Assembly: GCF_944324615.1 (NCBI RefSeq)
Contig: NZ_CALUWY010000008.1
Location: forward strand, 1 to 64,000
Origin: an uncultured Mailhella sp.
GTDB taxonomy: Bacteria; Desulfobacterota; Desulfovibrionia; Desulfovibrionales; Desulfovibrionaceae
Length of the DNA stretch: 64,000 nucleotides
Direction: 5' to 3'
The notes under the pieces are model-generated. The model was not told where the DNA came from and searched no databases. It saw only the letters and a program-made list of their open reading frames with translations. Shown one piece after another: positions 17,826-26,548 of this stretch (within the stretch, counting starts at the first letter, position 1; the number at the start of each line of letters is the position of its first letter). The translations under genes and the position numbers were made by a program.

Positions 17826-19109
17826 TCAGGCGAGGTGCAGCCTTTTCAGGCCCTTTTTGCCGATATCGGTGCGGAACTGGCTGTGCTCCATGGAAAGAAG
17901 CGCCATGCCTTCGTAGGCGCGGGTCTGGGCATCCCTGAGGTCCGCACCCAGAGCGGTGACGCAGAGCACGCGCCCGCCGTTTGCCAGAATACGTCCGTCC
18001 TCGGCCCGGGTTCCAGCCTGGAATACGCGCACGTTTTCCAGCGCTTCGGCCTTGTCTATGCCCGAAATGGGCATGCCCTTGGGGTAGGAGCCGGGATAGC
18101 CTTTGGCCGTGAGCACCACGCCGAGGGCCGAGCGTTCCTCGAGGTCCAGCTTCACGGTATCGAGCGTGCCGTTGATGCAGTGGAGCATGATGTCCGCAAG
18201 GTCGCTTTTGAGGCGCATGAGCAGAGGCTGACATTCGGGGTCGCCGAAGCGCACGTTGTATTCGAGCACCTTGGGGCCGTCCTTCGTCATCATGAGGCCC
18301 GCATACAGAATGCCCTTGAAGGGCGTGCCCCGGCGCGCCATTTCTGCAAGAATGGGGCGCGCCACGATGTCGGCCATGGCGGAAAGCTCCTGATCGGGCA
18401 GAACAGGGGCGGGGCTGTAGGCTCCCATGCCGCCGGTGTTGGGACCCTTGTCGCCGTCGAACACGGCCTTGTGATCCTGAGCGGAAGGCAGGGGCAGGGC
18501 GGTTTTGCCGTCGCAGAAGCTGAGCAGCGAAACTTCCTCGCCTTCCAGGAATTCCTCGATGAGCACGGTGCTTGCGGCGTCGCCGAAGGCGCTGTTTTCA
18601 AACATGAGGTCGAGGGCGGCGTGCACTTCCTCCATGGTCATGGCCACGATGACGCCCTTGCCCGCGGCAAGGCCGTCGGCCTTGACCACCAGCGGCGCGC
18701 CGTGCTTTTCCACAAAGGCCTCGGCTTCCGCACGGCTGGTGAACACGCCCGCCGCCGCCGTAGGCACGCCGGCCTTCTGCATGACTTCCTTGGCGAAGGA
18801 TTTGCTGCCTTCAAGCTTCGCGCAGGCGGCCGAAGGACCGAAGCAGGGAATACCCGCCTCCTGCATGGCGTCCACCACGCCGAGAGTCAGGGGAAGCTCG
18901 GGCCCGGGCACCACGAGATCCACGGCCTTTTCTCTGGCAAAGGCCACAAGCCCTTTGATGTCGCTGTCTTTGATGGGCACGTTGACGGCCACGGAGGCCG
19001 TGCCGCCGTTGCCGGGAGCGACGAAGACTTCCGTCACGTCCTGCCGCTGCTTCAGCTTCCACGCAAGGGCGTGTTCGCGTCCGCCGGAACCTACGATGAG
19101 TATGCGCAT
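17826..19109 (-). CDS. purD: phosphoribosylamine-glycine ligase
   Basis: 427 residues, ATP-grasp family. The start MRILIVGSGGREHALAWKL is diagnostic. FAREKAVDLVVPGPE, KADGLAAGKGV and FNVRFGDPE-like (YNVRFGDPECQPLL) follow. It makes GAR in purine synthesis. AAGGAAGG stands about 8 bases before the ATG at 19109; an upstream extension of the frame to 19244 falls inside glnN. glnN ends 11 bases upstream, making a nitrogen/purine operon glnN-purD-purE. Confidence 0.96.
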   Translation of the reverse strand: MRILIVGSGGREHALAWKLKQRQDVTEVFVAPGNGGTASVAVNVPIKDSDIKGLVAFAREKAVDLVVPGPELPLTLGVVDAMQEAGIPCFGPSAACAKLEGSKSFAKEVMQKAGVPTAAAGVFTSRAEAEAFVEKHGAPLVVKADGLAAGKGVIVAMTMEEVHAALDLMFENSAFGDAASTVLIEEFLEGEEVSLLSFCDGKTALPLPSAQDHKAVFDGDKGPNTGGMGAYSPAPVLPDQELSAMADIVARPILAEMARRGTPFKGILYAGLMMTKDGPKVLEYNVRFGDPECQPLLMRLKSDLADIMLHCINGTLDTVKLDLEERSALGVVLTAKGYPGSYPKGMPISGIDKAEALENVRVFQAGTRAEDGRILANGGRVLCVTALGADLRDAQTRAYEGMALLSMEHSQFRTDIGKKGLKRLHLA

Positions 19110-19120
19110 AGTATCCTTCC

Positions 19121-21340
19121 TTATTTCATGAACAGCATTTCCTGATAGCTGGGCAGGGGCCAGAGATCGTCGGCCACCATGTTTTCCAGCCTGTCGGCCC
19201 AGTGACGCAGCTCTTCCATGGCGGGAAGCACGCTGTGCAGGCACGCTTCGGCGCTCTTGAGCAGTTCTTCCTCGCAGGGCGACCAGTTCAGGGCGAGGGT
19301 GCGTTCCTCCATCGTGCGGAGCGCGCCTTCAAACTTGCCGATGACCTCGGCAAGCTCCTTGAGGGAATCCAGGGAGGCGGGCACGCCCAGGGCCGTGCAG
19401 GCGGAGGCGGAGGAGGCGAGCTCCTGGCGGTACCGGACGGCCGCGGGGTAGATCTGGGTGCGCGCCATGCGCACGGCGAGGCAGGCCTCGGTGTGCATGG
19501 TCTTCAGATACTGCTCAAGCTGTATGTCTTCACGGGCCTTGAGTTCCTGCCGGGAGAAGACCTGATATTTCCCGCACAGTTCCACCACTTCGGGGGAGGA
19601 GAACACCGGCACGGCGTCGGGCGTGGCCGGGTAGTTGGGCAGGCCGCGGCGTTCGGCCTCCTTCTGCCAGATTTCGGAATAACCGTTGCCGTTGAAGATG
19701 ACGGCGCTGTTTTCCTCCATCACGTTCTCGATGAACTTCTGCACGGCCTCGCCCAGGCTGAGGTGGTCCTCATGCAGGGCGTTTTCCAGGAAGGTGGCGG
19801 CATAGTCCAGCGATTCGGCCATCATGGTGTTGAGCACCACCAGAGCGTCCGCGGCGGACATGGAGGAGCCCAGGGCGCGGAATTCAAAGCGGTTGCCCAC
19901 AAAGGCGAAGGGGCTGGTGCGGTTGCGGTCGCCGGGATCGGCGGGGAGCGGGGGCAGGGTGTCCACGCCCACGTTCATCATGCGCTTGCCCGCGGCGCCG
20001 ATCACCTGTCCCACACGGAACTGCTCAAGCACGTCGGTGAGCTGGTCGCCGAGGAACAGGGACATGATGGCGGGCGGCGCTTCGTTGGCGCCGAGGCGCC
20101 TGTCGTTGGAGGCGGAGCTCACCACCGCGCGCAGGAAGCCGGCATGGCGGTGCAGGGCGCGGATGACCGCGCACAGGAACACGAGGAACTGTGCGTTTTC
20201 ATGGGGGTTGTCGCCGGGCGCGAAGAGGTTGCCCACTTCGGGGCTGCCGATGGAGTAATTGAGGTGCTTGCCCGAGCCGTTGATGCAGTCGAAGGGCTTT
20301 TCGTGCAGCAGGCAGGACATGCCGTGGCGGCGGGCGGTCTTTCTGAGCACCGTCATGATGAGCTGGTTGTGGTCGCAGGCGAGGTTGCCCGACTCGAAGG
20401 TGGGGGCTATTTCATACTGGCTGGGGGCCACTTCGTTGTGGCGCGTCTTCACCGGAATGCCCAGACGGTAGAGCTGGCGTTCCACGTCGGCCATGAAGCC
20501 GAGCACGCGGCTCGGAATGACGCCGTAGTACTGATCCTCAAATTCCTGTCCCTTGGGAGGACGCGCGCCGAAAAGGGCGCGGCCCGCGATGAGCAGGTCG
20601 GGCCTTGCGGAAACAAAGGTGCCGTCGATGAGGAAATATTCCTGCTCCAGCCCGCCGTTGGAAATGATGGGCATGGTGGGGTTCACGCCGAACAGGCGCA
20701 GCACGCGGGCCGCCTGCTGGTTCAAAGCCTGGTTGGAACGCAGGATGGGCGTTTTCTTGTCGAGGGCGATGCCCGTCCAGGAAAGGAACACCGTGGGAAT
20801 GCAAAGGACCATGCCCGCGGGGCTTTCCATGAGGTAGGCGGGGCTGGTCACGTCCCAGGCGGTGTAGCCGCGGGCCTCGAAGGTGGAGCGCAGACCGCCC
20901 GAGGGGAAGCTGGAGCCGTCGGCCTCGCCCTGCACCAGGGCGCTGCCGCTGAACTGGGCGAGGGCGCCGCCCTTGCCGTCGGGGTCGAGGAAGCTGTCGT
21001 GCTTTTCCGCGGTAAGACCGGTCAGGGGATAGAAGACATGGGTGTAATGGTCCGCGCCGCGTTCCATGGCCCAGGATTTCATGGCATTGGCCACAACGTC
21101 GGCCACGGCCGGGTCGAGACGCCTGCCGAGGTCGATGGTGGTGCGCAGGGACTTGTACACGGCCTTGGGCAGGTAACGGCGCATGGCCTTGTCGTCGAAG
21201 ACGTTGCAGCCGTAATATTCCGTGGGATCGGTGTGGCTTTCGGCTGCGGCGGGGCGGCCCCCCGCTATGTATTCCGCGTCGTGCCGCCTTGTGGCGACGG
21301 AAAGAACGGCATGACTGCGGCTGGCGTTGGCGGAACTCAT
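19121..21340 (-). CDS. glnN: type III glutamine synthetase
   Basis: 739 residues, the size of GSIII (about 700-730) rather than GSI (470). It shows LTAEKHDSFLDP, LVQGEADGSSFPSGGLRSTFEARGY-type GSIII signatures, the catalytic core KTRHNEVAPSQYEIAP, and GSGKHLNYSI. It assimilates ammonium into glutamine. AAGGAG precedes the ATG. A hairpin terminator lies in the 81-base gap between the FKBP gene and this start. Regulation by attenuation there is possible but unproved. Confidence 0.95.
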   Translation of the reverse strand: MSSANASRSHAVLSVATRRHDAEYIAGGRPAAAESHTDPTEYYGCNVFDDKAMRRYLPKAVYKSLRTTIDLGRRLDPAVADVVANAMKSWAMERGADHYTHVFYPLTGLTAEKHDSFLDPDGKGGALAQFSGSALVQGEADGSSFPSGGLRSTFEARGYTAWDVTSPAYLMESPAGMVLCIPTVFLSWTGIALDKKTPILRSNQALNQQAARVLRLFGVNPTMPIISNGGLEQEYFLIDGTFVSARPDLLIAGRALFGARPPKGQEFEDQYYGVIPSRVLGFMADVERQLYRLGIPVKTRHNEVAPSQYEIAPTFESGNLACDHNQLIMTVLRKTARRHGMSCLLHEKPFDCINGSGKHLNYSIGSPEVGNLFAPGDNPHENAQFLVFLCAVIRALHRHAGFLRAVVSSASNDRRLGANEAPPAIMSLFLGDQLTDVLEQFRVGQVIGAAGKRMMNVGVDTLPPLPADPGDRNRTSPFAFVGNRFEFRALGSSMSAADALVVLNTMMAESLDYAATFLENALHEDHLSLGEAVQKFIENVMEENSAVIFNGNGYSEIWQKEAERRGLPNYPATPDAVPVFSSPEVVELCGKYQVFSRQELKAREDIQLEQYLKTMHTEACLAVRMARTQIYPAAVRYRQELASSASACTALGVPASLDSLKELAEVIGKFEGALRTMEERTLALNWSPCEEELLKSAEACLHSVLPAMEELRHWADRLENMVADDLWPLPSYQEMLFMK

Positions 21341-21366
21341 GCGAACTCCTTCAAAAAAATGATGAC

Positions 21367-21386
21367 AGGCCCGGATGTCCGGGCCT
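21367..21386 (-). terminator. intrinsic terminator after the FKBP gene
   Basis: AGGCCCGGA and TCCGGGCCT form a 9-bp stem with a two-base TG spacer. The minus strand then reads GTCATCA followed by seven Ts. It ends only 27 bases before the glnN ATG. Confidence 0.7.
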
Positions 21387-21421
21387 TTCGGCTGTGAGTG
21401 GGAGGGCTTTCCGCCCCGGGA

Positions 21422-21844
21422 TCAGTCTATGGAAACCACTTCCAGGGCGAAGGTGAGATCCTTGCCTGCCATGGGGTGGTTGGCGTCGAGGACGATATGC
21501 TTGTCGTTCACTTCGCAGATGGTCACTTCCAGTTCCCCCTGATCGGTGGAGACATGGAGCATCATGCCGACCTGCGGCTTGATGGTCGGCGGCACCTGCT
21601 CCAGGGGCACGGGGAAAAGAAGCTGCTCCTGCCTGGCGCCATAGGCTTCCGCCGCGGGAATGGTCACGGAGAACTTGTCGCCGACTTCATGGCCCGTCAC
21701 GGCCTTGTCGAAGCCGGGGATGACCTGGCCGGAGCCGACCTTGAAGCGCAGGGGGCTGCCCTCGCGGGAACGGTCGAACTCGGAACCGTCGTTCAGGGTG
21801 CCAACATAATGGACAGAAACAGTGTCGCCGGGTTTAATGGGCAT
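21422..21844 (-). CDS. FKBP-type peptidyl-prolyl isomerase (SlyD-like)
   Basis: 140 residues. VSVHYVGTLNDGSEFDRS, GSGQVIPGFDKAVTG and VTIPAAEAYG are FKBP/SlyD motifs, with the chaperone insert-in-flap domain (about 70-120) typical of SlyD. There is no His-rich metal tail and no signal peptide, so it is cytoplasmic. The ATG at 21844 has AGAGG about 6 bases upstream; the open frame to 21994 is unrelated to the family. Confidence 0.92.
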   Translation of the reverse strand: MPIKPGDTVSVHYVGTLNDGSEFDRSREGSPLRFKVGSGQVIPGFDKAVTGHEVGDKFSVTIPAAEAYGARQEQLLFPVPLEQVPPTIKPQVGMMLHVSTDQGELEVTICEVNDKHIVLDANHPMAGKDLTFALEVVSID

Positions 21845-21936
21845 GGGAACCTCTGGGGAAGAGTGTTGAAAGGGAACGCGCGCGTGCCGCTGCCCGGAAC
21901 GGGCGGAGACGGTGCACCGGAAAAGGAGCTTTCGGA

Positions 21937-21965
21937 TTGACGGCATCGGCACAGGACGATACCTA
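21937..21965 (+). promoter_or_regulatory. candidate promoter of the F0 ATP synthase genes
   Basis: TTGACG (21937-21942), 17-base spacer, then TACCTA, a poor -10 box. It is the best-placed candidate ahead of atpZ. Confidence 0.35.
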
Positions 21966-22016
21966 ACACAGAGATCGTCCAACTCCAAGCGCATTTAATG
22001 GATGGAGGCCTGCGGT

Positions 22017-22550
22017 ATGACACCGGAAAAGAAAGACGGCGCACAGCCGGGGCAGTTCAGCCTTCTCGGCACGGCAAGCACCATGGGGCTGCACATGGTT
22101 TCCGGCCCCGTGGTGGGGGGCGGCCTGGGCTGGCTTGTGGATGAGTGGCTCGGTTCCTGGCCCGTGGCGTCGGGCGTGGGGCTTCTGCTCGGTCTGGCCG
22201 CAGGCTTCCGCAACGTGTGGCTGGATGCCCGGTATCTTGAGAAAAAGAACGCCGAGAGAGACGCGGAGGAAAAGGCCCGTCGGGAAAGGGAACGCGCGGA
22301 ACGGGAAAAGGCCCGTCCCGCCGATGCGGGAAAGAGCGCCCGCAGGGCCTTTTACGCCGATGCCGCGCCGCAGGGAGAGGAAGCGGACAAAAAGGAGGAT
22401 GCCGTAGCCTCCATCCTCGCCGGAACGGCCGTCCCCGGAGACGGGGAACCGGATGATCCCGAAGAATCCTTCGAGGCCATACGCCGGGCACTTGAGGAGG
22501 CCGCAGACGGGAAGCATTCCGGCGCAGGAAAGCAGCATGAACATAATTGA
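22017..22550 (+). CDS. atpZ: AtpZ/AtpI-like ATP synthase accessory protein
   Basis: 177 residues. Two membrane segments (about 16-35 and 47-65) separated by DEWLGSWPV match the putative F0F1-ATPase subunit family (AtpZ). The remaining 110 residues are a highly charged, Lys/Glu/Arg-rich predicted helical tail, longer than usual for this family. The ATG at 22017 has GGAGG 8 bases upstream, better than the ATG at 22002. It overlaps atpI by 14 bases. Confidence 0.8.
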   Translation: MTPEKKDGAQPGQFSLLGTASTMGLHMVSGPVVGGGLGWLVDEWLGSWPVASGVGLLLGLAAGFRNVWLDARYLEKKNAERDAEEKARRERERAEREKARPADAGKSARRAFYADAAPQGEEADKKEDAVASILAGTAVPGDGEPDDPEESFEAIRRALEEAADGKHSGAGKQHEHN

Positions 22551-22971
22551 ACAAGCGGATCGCCGGCTCTGGCGCAGGGGCTTCGTACATGCTCCTCTGC
22601 GCGGTGCCGTGAGAAATCTTTTTTTCTTTTCCCTGGGCCTTCTTATTGCCGGAATCGCCGCCCTTCCGTGGGGTACGCACCTTTTCTGGGCCGGGGTGAT
22701 GGCAATGCTATCCTTCTGGAATTTTTATACTCTTGCCCTTTTTATCCAGAGGGCTCTGCCCGCGGTCATCCCCGAGGAGGATAAAAGGGGGGAGGCGAGC
22801 AGCCGCATTGTGAAAAAAGGTCTGCTCATCAGAACGCAATTGAGGCTTTTCATTACAGGAATTTTCGTGTATATAGCATTAGTCGTTTTTCAGGCGAGTC
22901 CGGCCGCGCTTGCGGCGGGTCTTTCCTCGGCGATCATCGTCATACCGGCATCTCTGATATTCCGGTACTGA
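22537..22971 (+). CDS. atpI: ATP synthase subunit I
   Basis: 144 residues with four hydrophobic segments arranged as two hairpins, the pattern of AtpI, which helps assemble the c-ring. The location directly before atpB supports the assignment more than sequence does, because AtpI is poorly conserved. Its start overlaps the end of atpZ; a start at 22453 in the same frame would lie wholly inside atpZ. Confidence 0.75.
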   Translation: MNIIEQADRRLWRRGFVHAPLRGAVRNLFFFSLGLLIAGIAALPWGTHLFWAGVMAMLSFWNFYTLALFIQRALPAVIPEEDKRGEASSRIVKKGLLIRTQLRLFITGIFVYIALVVFQASPAALAAGLSSAIIVIPASLIFRY

Positions 22972-22999
22972 ATAGCCTGGGCACATACAGGAGGTTTCC

Positions 23000-23725
23000 A
23001 TGGCTGCATCTGGACTGGCGCACCCTCTTCTGCTTTCGACCGTTTTCCACATGGATGAAATCACGGTCGCGGGCATGACCATCGAGACCAAGTATGTGTT
23101 CTTCACCTGGCTCGGCATGGCCATTCTGCTTGTCACCGGGCTTGTGCTCCGCAGAAACATCAGCACTGTTCCCGGCCGTCTTCAGCTCTTTTTCGAGGTT
23201 CTCGTGGACGGACTGGAGAAGTTCATCCTTTCCAACCTCGGCGAGGAGAAGGGCCGCCGCTATGTGCCCCTGCTGGCCTCCATCTTCATCTATGTGCTGA
23301 CCATGAACCTGCTGGGTCTCGTGCCCGGCTGCGACGCCCCCACCGCCAATCTGAACACCACCATCTCCATCGCGCTGTGCGTGTTCATCTATTACAACTA
23401 TGTGGGCATCCGTACCTGGGGATTCGGGTATATCCACCACTTCACGGGTTCCAGCAAGCCGCTGATTCCCCTGATGTTCCCCATTGAGATCATTTCCCAT
23501 CTGGCCCGTCCGCTTTCCATGTCTCTGCGTCTTTTCGGCAACATCTTCGCCGAAGAAATGACGCTCATCATCTTCTTCGGCTTCGGTGCGAGCATCTACA
23601 TCGGCGTGCTTCTCGGCACGGTGCCCATGTACTTCCTGTTCCTGCTCGGCAAGGTGCTGCAGGCCTTCATCCTGTTCATCCTTTCCATGATCTACATTCA
23701 GGGCTCTCTGGAACACGCCCACTAA
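23000..23725 (+). CDS. atpB: ATP synthase F0 subunit a
   Basis: 241 residues, about six membrane helices. The stator Arg essential for ion translocation is in MSLRLFGN, and the C-terminal helix reads [20 protein letters not shown] as in the family. It forms the ion half-channels against the c-ring. AGGAGG sits close to the ATG. The b, delta and F1 genes are not here; in Desulfovibrio relatives they form a separate operon. Confidence 0.96.
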   Translation: MAASGLAHPLLLSTVFHMDEITVAGMTIETKYVFFTWLGMAILLVTGLVLRRNISTVPGRLQLFFEVLVDGLEKFILSNLGEEKGRRYVPLLASIFIYVLTMNLLGLVPGCDAPTANLNTTISIALCVFIYYNYVGIRTWGFGYIHHFTGSSKPLIPLMFPIEIISHLARPLSMSLRLFGNIFAEEMTLIIFFGFGASIYIGVLLGTVPMYFLFLLGKVLQAFILFILSMIYIQGSLEHAH

Positions 23726-23790
23726 GCCGCCGCAATCCTGGGGGAATGGCCTTACGGCCTCAACATTCATAATTGTAATGGAGTTTTACC

Positions 23791-24108
23791 ATGCGCAAGA
23801 TTTTCCTCACCACGCTGACCACCCTCATGCTCCTCGCTGTCGCCGCCGTTGCCTTCGCCGCCGACGGTGAAGCCTCCAGCAGCTTCGGCCTCGCCGCCGC
23901 CGGCATCGCTCTCGGCATCGGCCTCGCCGCTACCGGCGGCGCTCTCGGTCAGGGTTCCGCCATCAAGGCCGCCTGCGAAGGCATCGCCCGCAACCCCGAT
24001 GCTTCCGGCAAGATCTCCCAGTCCCTCATCCTGGGCCTCGCCTTCATCGAATCCCTGGTCATCTATGCCCTTCTCGTGGCGCTTATCCTGCTCTTCGTGA
24101 AGATGTAG
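23791..24108 (+). CDS. atpE: ATP synthase F0 subunit c
   Basis: 105 residues, 20-25 longer than usual because of an N-terminal signal-like helix ([18 protein letters not shown]) that is probably cleaved. The two-helix hairpin follows: GGALGQGSA, the polar loop ARNPDASGK, and the ion-binding Glu87 in [10 protein letters not shown]. Gln54, Glu87, Ser88 and Tyr92 line up with the sodium site of Ilyobacter tartaricus subunit c (Q32, E65, S66, Y70), with Leu replacing Thr67. Sodium versus proton use is therefore open. Confidence 0.95.
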   Translation: MRKIFLTTLTTLMLLAVAAVAFAADGEASSSFGLAAAGIALGIGLAATGGALGQGSAIKAACEGIARNPDASGKISQSLILGLAFIESLVIYALLVALILLFVKM

Positions 24109-24173
24109 TTGCATTTATCGGGCGGGGAGGATATATTCCTTTCCGCCCCTTATTCTTTTAACCGGCAAAAAAC

Positions 24174-24818
24174 ATGAACCAGACTCCCAAATACGAACAT
24201 ATCCCCCGCGCTACCATTCAGCGGCTCGCCACCTATCTTCAGGTTCTTGAAGCCATGGACAAGGATGGCGTCCAGGTCATTTCTTCCGAACCCCTGTCCC
24301 GGGCGTGCGACGTCAACGCCTCTCAGGTTCGTAAGGATCTTGCCTACTTCGGCGAATTCGGCGTTCGCGGCGTAGGCTATTATGTGTCTTATTTGCTGGA
24401 AGTCATCAAAGCCTGCCTCAACGCCAACCGCGAATGGCGCGCCGCCCTCGTGGGCGTGGGCAACATGGGCAGGGCTCTGCTCAATTACCAGGAATTTCGC
24501 CGCCACGGCTTCACCATCGTGGGCGCCTTCGACTGCGACCCCTTCAAGATCGGTGAAAAGCTCTACGGCCTGGAAGTTTACTGCACCAAGACGCTTATGG
24601 AGAAGGTGCCCGAACTCGGCATTGAAATCGGCATCATCACCGTGCCGCCGGAACGCGCCCAGCGCGCGGCCACGCAGCTTGTGGACGCCGGCATCAAGGG
24701 TATTCTGAACTATTCCGCCGCGCGCATCACCGTGCCGGATCATGTGTTCGTGGAATACGTCAACTTCTTCCATCAGATCTATTCTCTGACGTTCAATATC
24801 TCCACCAAGCAGCGCTAG
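24174..24818 (+). CDS. rex: redox-sensing repressor Rex
   Basis: 214 residues. An N-terminal winged helix (AATIQRL-like RATIQRLATYL, VNASQVRKDLAYFGEFG) is followed by a Rossmann domain with GVGNMGRALL (about 94-103) for NADH/NAD+. Rex represses fermentative and respiratory genes until NADH rises, and in sulfate reducers it controls ATP synthase and sulfate-activation genes. It follows atpE by 65 bases, so it may be co-expressed with its own target group. A terminator follows at 24846. Confidence 0.96.
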   Translation: MNQTPKYEHIPRATIQRLATYLQVLEAMDKDGVQVISSEPLSRACDVNASQVRKDLAYFGEFGVRGVGYYVSYLLEVIKACLNANREWRAALVGVGNMGRALLNYQEFRRHGFTIVGAFDCDPFKIGEKLYGLEVYCTKTLMEKVPELGIEIGIITVPPERAQRAATQLVDAGIKGILNYSAARITVPDHVFVEYVNFFHQIYSLTFNISTKQR

Positions 24819-24845
24819 GCGCCGGTGCAGAAGACAGCCTGTCAG

Positions 24846-24876
24846 GGCCGCCCGTCGAAAGACGGACGGCCTTTTC
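24846..24876 (+). terminator. intrinsic terminator after rex
   Basis: GGCCGCCCGTC and GACGGACGGCC form an 11-bp stem with one mismatch and a GAAA tetraloop, followed by TTTTCTGTT. Confidence 0.85.
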
Positions 24877-24879
24877 TGT

Positions 24880-25394
24880 TCTGTGCGTTTTTTCTCGGGG
24901 GCGCATCGCAGAAGCGCAGAAGATGGCCCTGCTGGGGCGGAAAGGGCCTGTGAAAAGGCCGGAAAAACGGTTTCACGGCGTGAAGCGGGCGGGCAGGCCG
25001 TCTTCCTCCCGTTTTTCCGGCATGCCTTCCCTGTGTGCCGTCCGGCCAGGCCTCTCCGTCCCCACGGGGACGGGCCCGGGAAAAAGCGGCAGATCCTGCG
25101 GGGAAAAGGCGTTTTCCCCCGGCGCTTTTGCAGGAGCCTTCCGCCATATTCCGGGAGGGGCATGGAAGGGACGCGGCGGCTCCGGCCGGGCCGTGCGCGA
25201 CCCGTTCAGCGGCAGAGAGGCGCGTTTTTGTTCCCTTTTTCCTGCCGGAGCATGAGATTTTCCGGCTCTCATGATGATTTTTGCCGTTACGGGCTTTTCC
25301 GCTCCTTTTTCAGGGCAGTGAAGGCCCTTTTCCGCCTCCCTCCGGCAGGGAGGGACCCGCGGCCCCCTACACGCTGAAGCGAGCCGATTCTTTT
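24880..25394. other. gene-free region between rex and zapB
   Basis: About 515 bases without a supportable gene. Frames crossing it (for example plus 24883-25377) translate to Arg/Pro/Gly-rich peptides with no family resemblance and no ribosome site. It contains small hairpins, CCGTCCCC/GGGGACGG near 25057-25074 and CCTCCCT/AGGGAGG at 25335-25353, and many GGGAAAA-type tracts. An unrecognised RNA cannot be excluded. Confidence 0.5.
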
Positions 25395-25423
25395 TTGTTT
25401 TTTCTGCGAAGTTTGTCGATAAT
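25395..25423 (+). promoter_or_regulatory. promoter of zapB-zapA(-6S RNA)
   Basis: TTGTTT (25395-25400), 17-base spacer, GATAAT (25418-25423). It implies a leader of about 185 bases before zapB, which includes the 6-bp hairpin GCCGGA-GAAG-TCCGGC (25533-25548). Confidence 0.5.
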
Positions 25424-25615
25424 GGGCGTTCTAGCTACTTGCTCATCCGGCCTCCATAGCTTATCAATAAGGAAAGGGCACAAGAGGAAACATAGCCGTC
25501 ATATTCATGTTTCCCGCGCCCCTGAGAAGAAAGGCCGGAGAAGTCCGGCATGTACAAAAATGCTCTGAACCGGCGTGCCGTTTCCGCCCCGGTTCTTCAA
25601 GGAGATAGAAGAATT

Positions 25616-25879
25616 ATGGAAAAGTTGGATCTGCTGGCTCAGCGTATAGATGGCCTCATTCAGGAACTGGATCGCCTCCGCGAGGAAAATCATCAGCTCC
25701 GTGAGGAAGGCAAGCGTCTCCGTGAAGATCTGGAACTGGGGCAGATGGCCTCCGAAGAGCTTCAGGAGCAGCTCAACCGTGAACGCAGCGTGCGCGACGA
25801 AGCCTGCAACCGAGTCGACGAACTTATCAGCCGTATCCAGAGCACGCTTCCTGCCGCGGAACAGCAGCAGAACGGCTAA
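25616..25879 (+). CDS. zapB: ZapB-like coiled-coil cell-division protein
   Basis: 87 residues, almost entirely coiled coil (MEKLDLLAQRIDGLIQEL, repeated LREE heptads), the size and character of ZapB, which bridges ZapA/FtsZ to the division site. Its position 15 bases before zapA supports this. AAGGAG lies about 10 bases before the ATG at 25616; an ATG at 25550 in the same frame lacks a ribosome site. Sequence identity to Escherichia coli ZapB is expected to be low. Confidence 0.75.
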   Translation: MEKLDLLAQRIDGLIQELDRLREENHQLREEGKRLREDLELGQMASEELQEQLNRERSVRDEACNRVDELISRIQSTLPAAEQQQNG

Positions 25880-25894
25880 TGGCAGGCGGCCGCC

Positions 25895-26215
25895 ATGCAC
25901 AGTTACCATCTTGACCTTTGCGAAACGCACGTCGCCTTTCGTACCGAGGCCGATCCCGACAGGGTGGAAAAGGCCAGAGAGTATGTGGAGGAACGATACG
26001 GCAAGGTAAAGGCGCAGGGCGGCCAGTACGGCAGAGACAGGTTGATGGCCATGCTTCTTCTCAGCATGGCGGACGACCTGCTGGAACTGCGGGAGCGTAC
26101 CAGTCGGGCGGATTCCCGGCTGGATGAGCTTCTGCAGAGTTTGAAGGAAAACACGCCGGGCGAAGGCGGGACGGAGCAACCCGCCGAAAAGGGGACAGAA
26201 CCTCTTTCCCGGTAG
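25895..26215 (+). CDS. zapA: cell-division protein ZapA
   Basis: 106 residues. The N-terminal globular part (LCETHVAFRTEADPDRVEKAREYVEERY) matches ZapA's FtsZ-binding domain, followed by a C-terminal coiled coil and a polar tail. It bundles FtsZ filaments. The putative 6S RNA begins immediately after its stop codon, mirroring the zapA-ssrS neighbourhood in gamma-proteobacteria. Confidence 0.88.
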   Translation: MHSYHLDLCETHVAFRTEADPDRVEKAREYVEERYGKVKAQGGQYGRDRLMAMLLLSMADDLLELRERTSRADSRLDELLQSLKENTPGEGGTEQPAEKGTEPLSR

Positions 26216-26219
26216 CCCA

Positions 26220-26405
26220 TATTCCCTGGGATGTGCGTGGGGAGCTAGCTTGCGCCGGCCTCACTAGCGTTAGCAGGGAGCCAGTCTCCGAAATGGTGTG
26301 CATACCCGCTGTGTGCGGGCAGCCTGAAGTTTCGGACAGGCGCCCACTTGGAGACCACAAGGTCTCGTGCCAGCAGCTTTTCACGGCATCCCGGGTTCTT
26401 TTTTC
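26220..26405 (+). ncRNA. ssrS: 6S RNA
   Basis: About 180 bases. The ends pair: CCCTGGGATG..CGTG (26224-26239) with CACGGCATCCCGGG (26382-26395), followed by a T-rich tract (TTCTTTTTTCCTTC). The 3' part has a hairpin GAGACC-ACAA-GGTCTC (26351-26366), then a CAGCAGC..CGGCATC order like the 3' arm of Escherichia coli 6S RNA (CAGCCTGCGGCGGCATCTCGG). A central region with two partly unpaired strands and an apical stem (ACCCGCTGTGTGCGGG) fits the open-promoter mimic that binds sigma70-RNA polymerase. Location directly after zapA is the classical one. Exact ends are estimates. Confidence 0.83.
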
Positions 26406-26548
26406 CTTCTTCCGTATCTTGCCCGCCTCTACGGCGGGCTTCCGACAATCCAATGCTGGAGCGCGGCGTGAGCCGCGCAGAATCCGTCGTGCCCTGCGCC
26501 GTGCGGACAGTATCGGGCGTTGCCCGTCAACATATCACAGGAACTACC

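Noticed and set aside
24883-25377. Plus-strand frame of 164 codons after rex
   Set aside because: Arg/Gly/Phe-rich, no ribosome site and no resemblance to any protein family.
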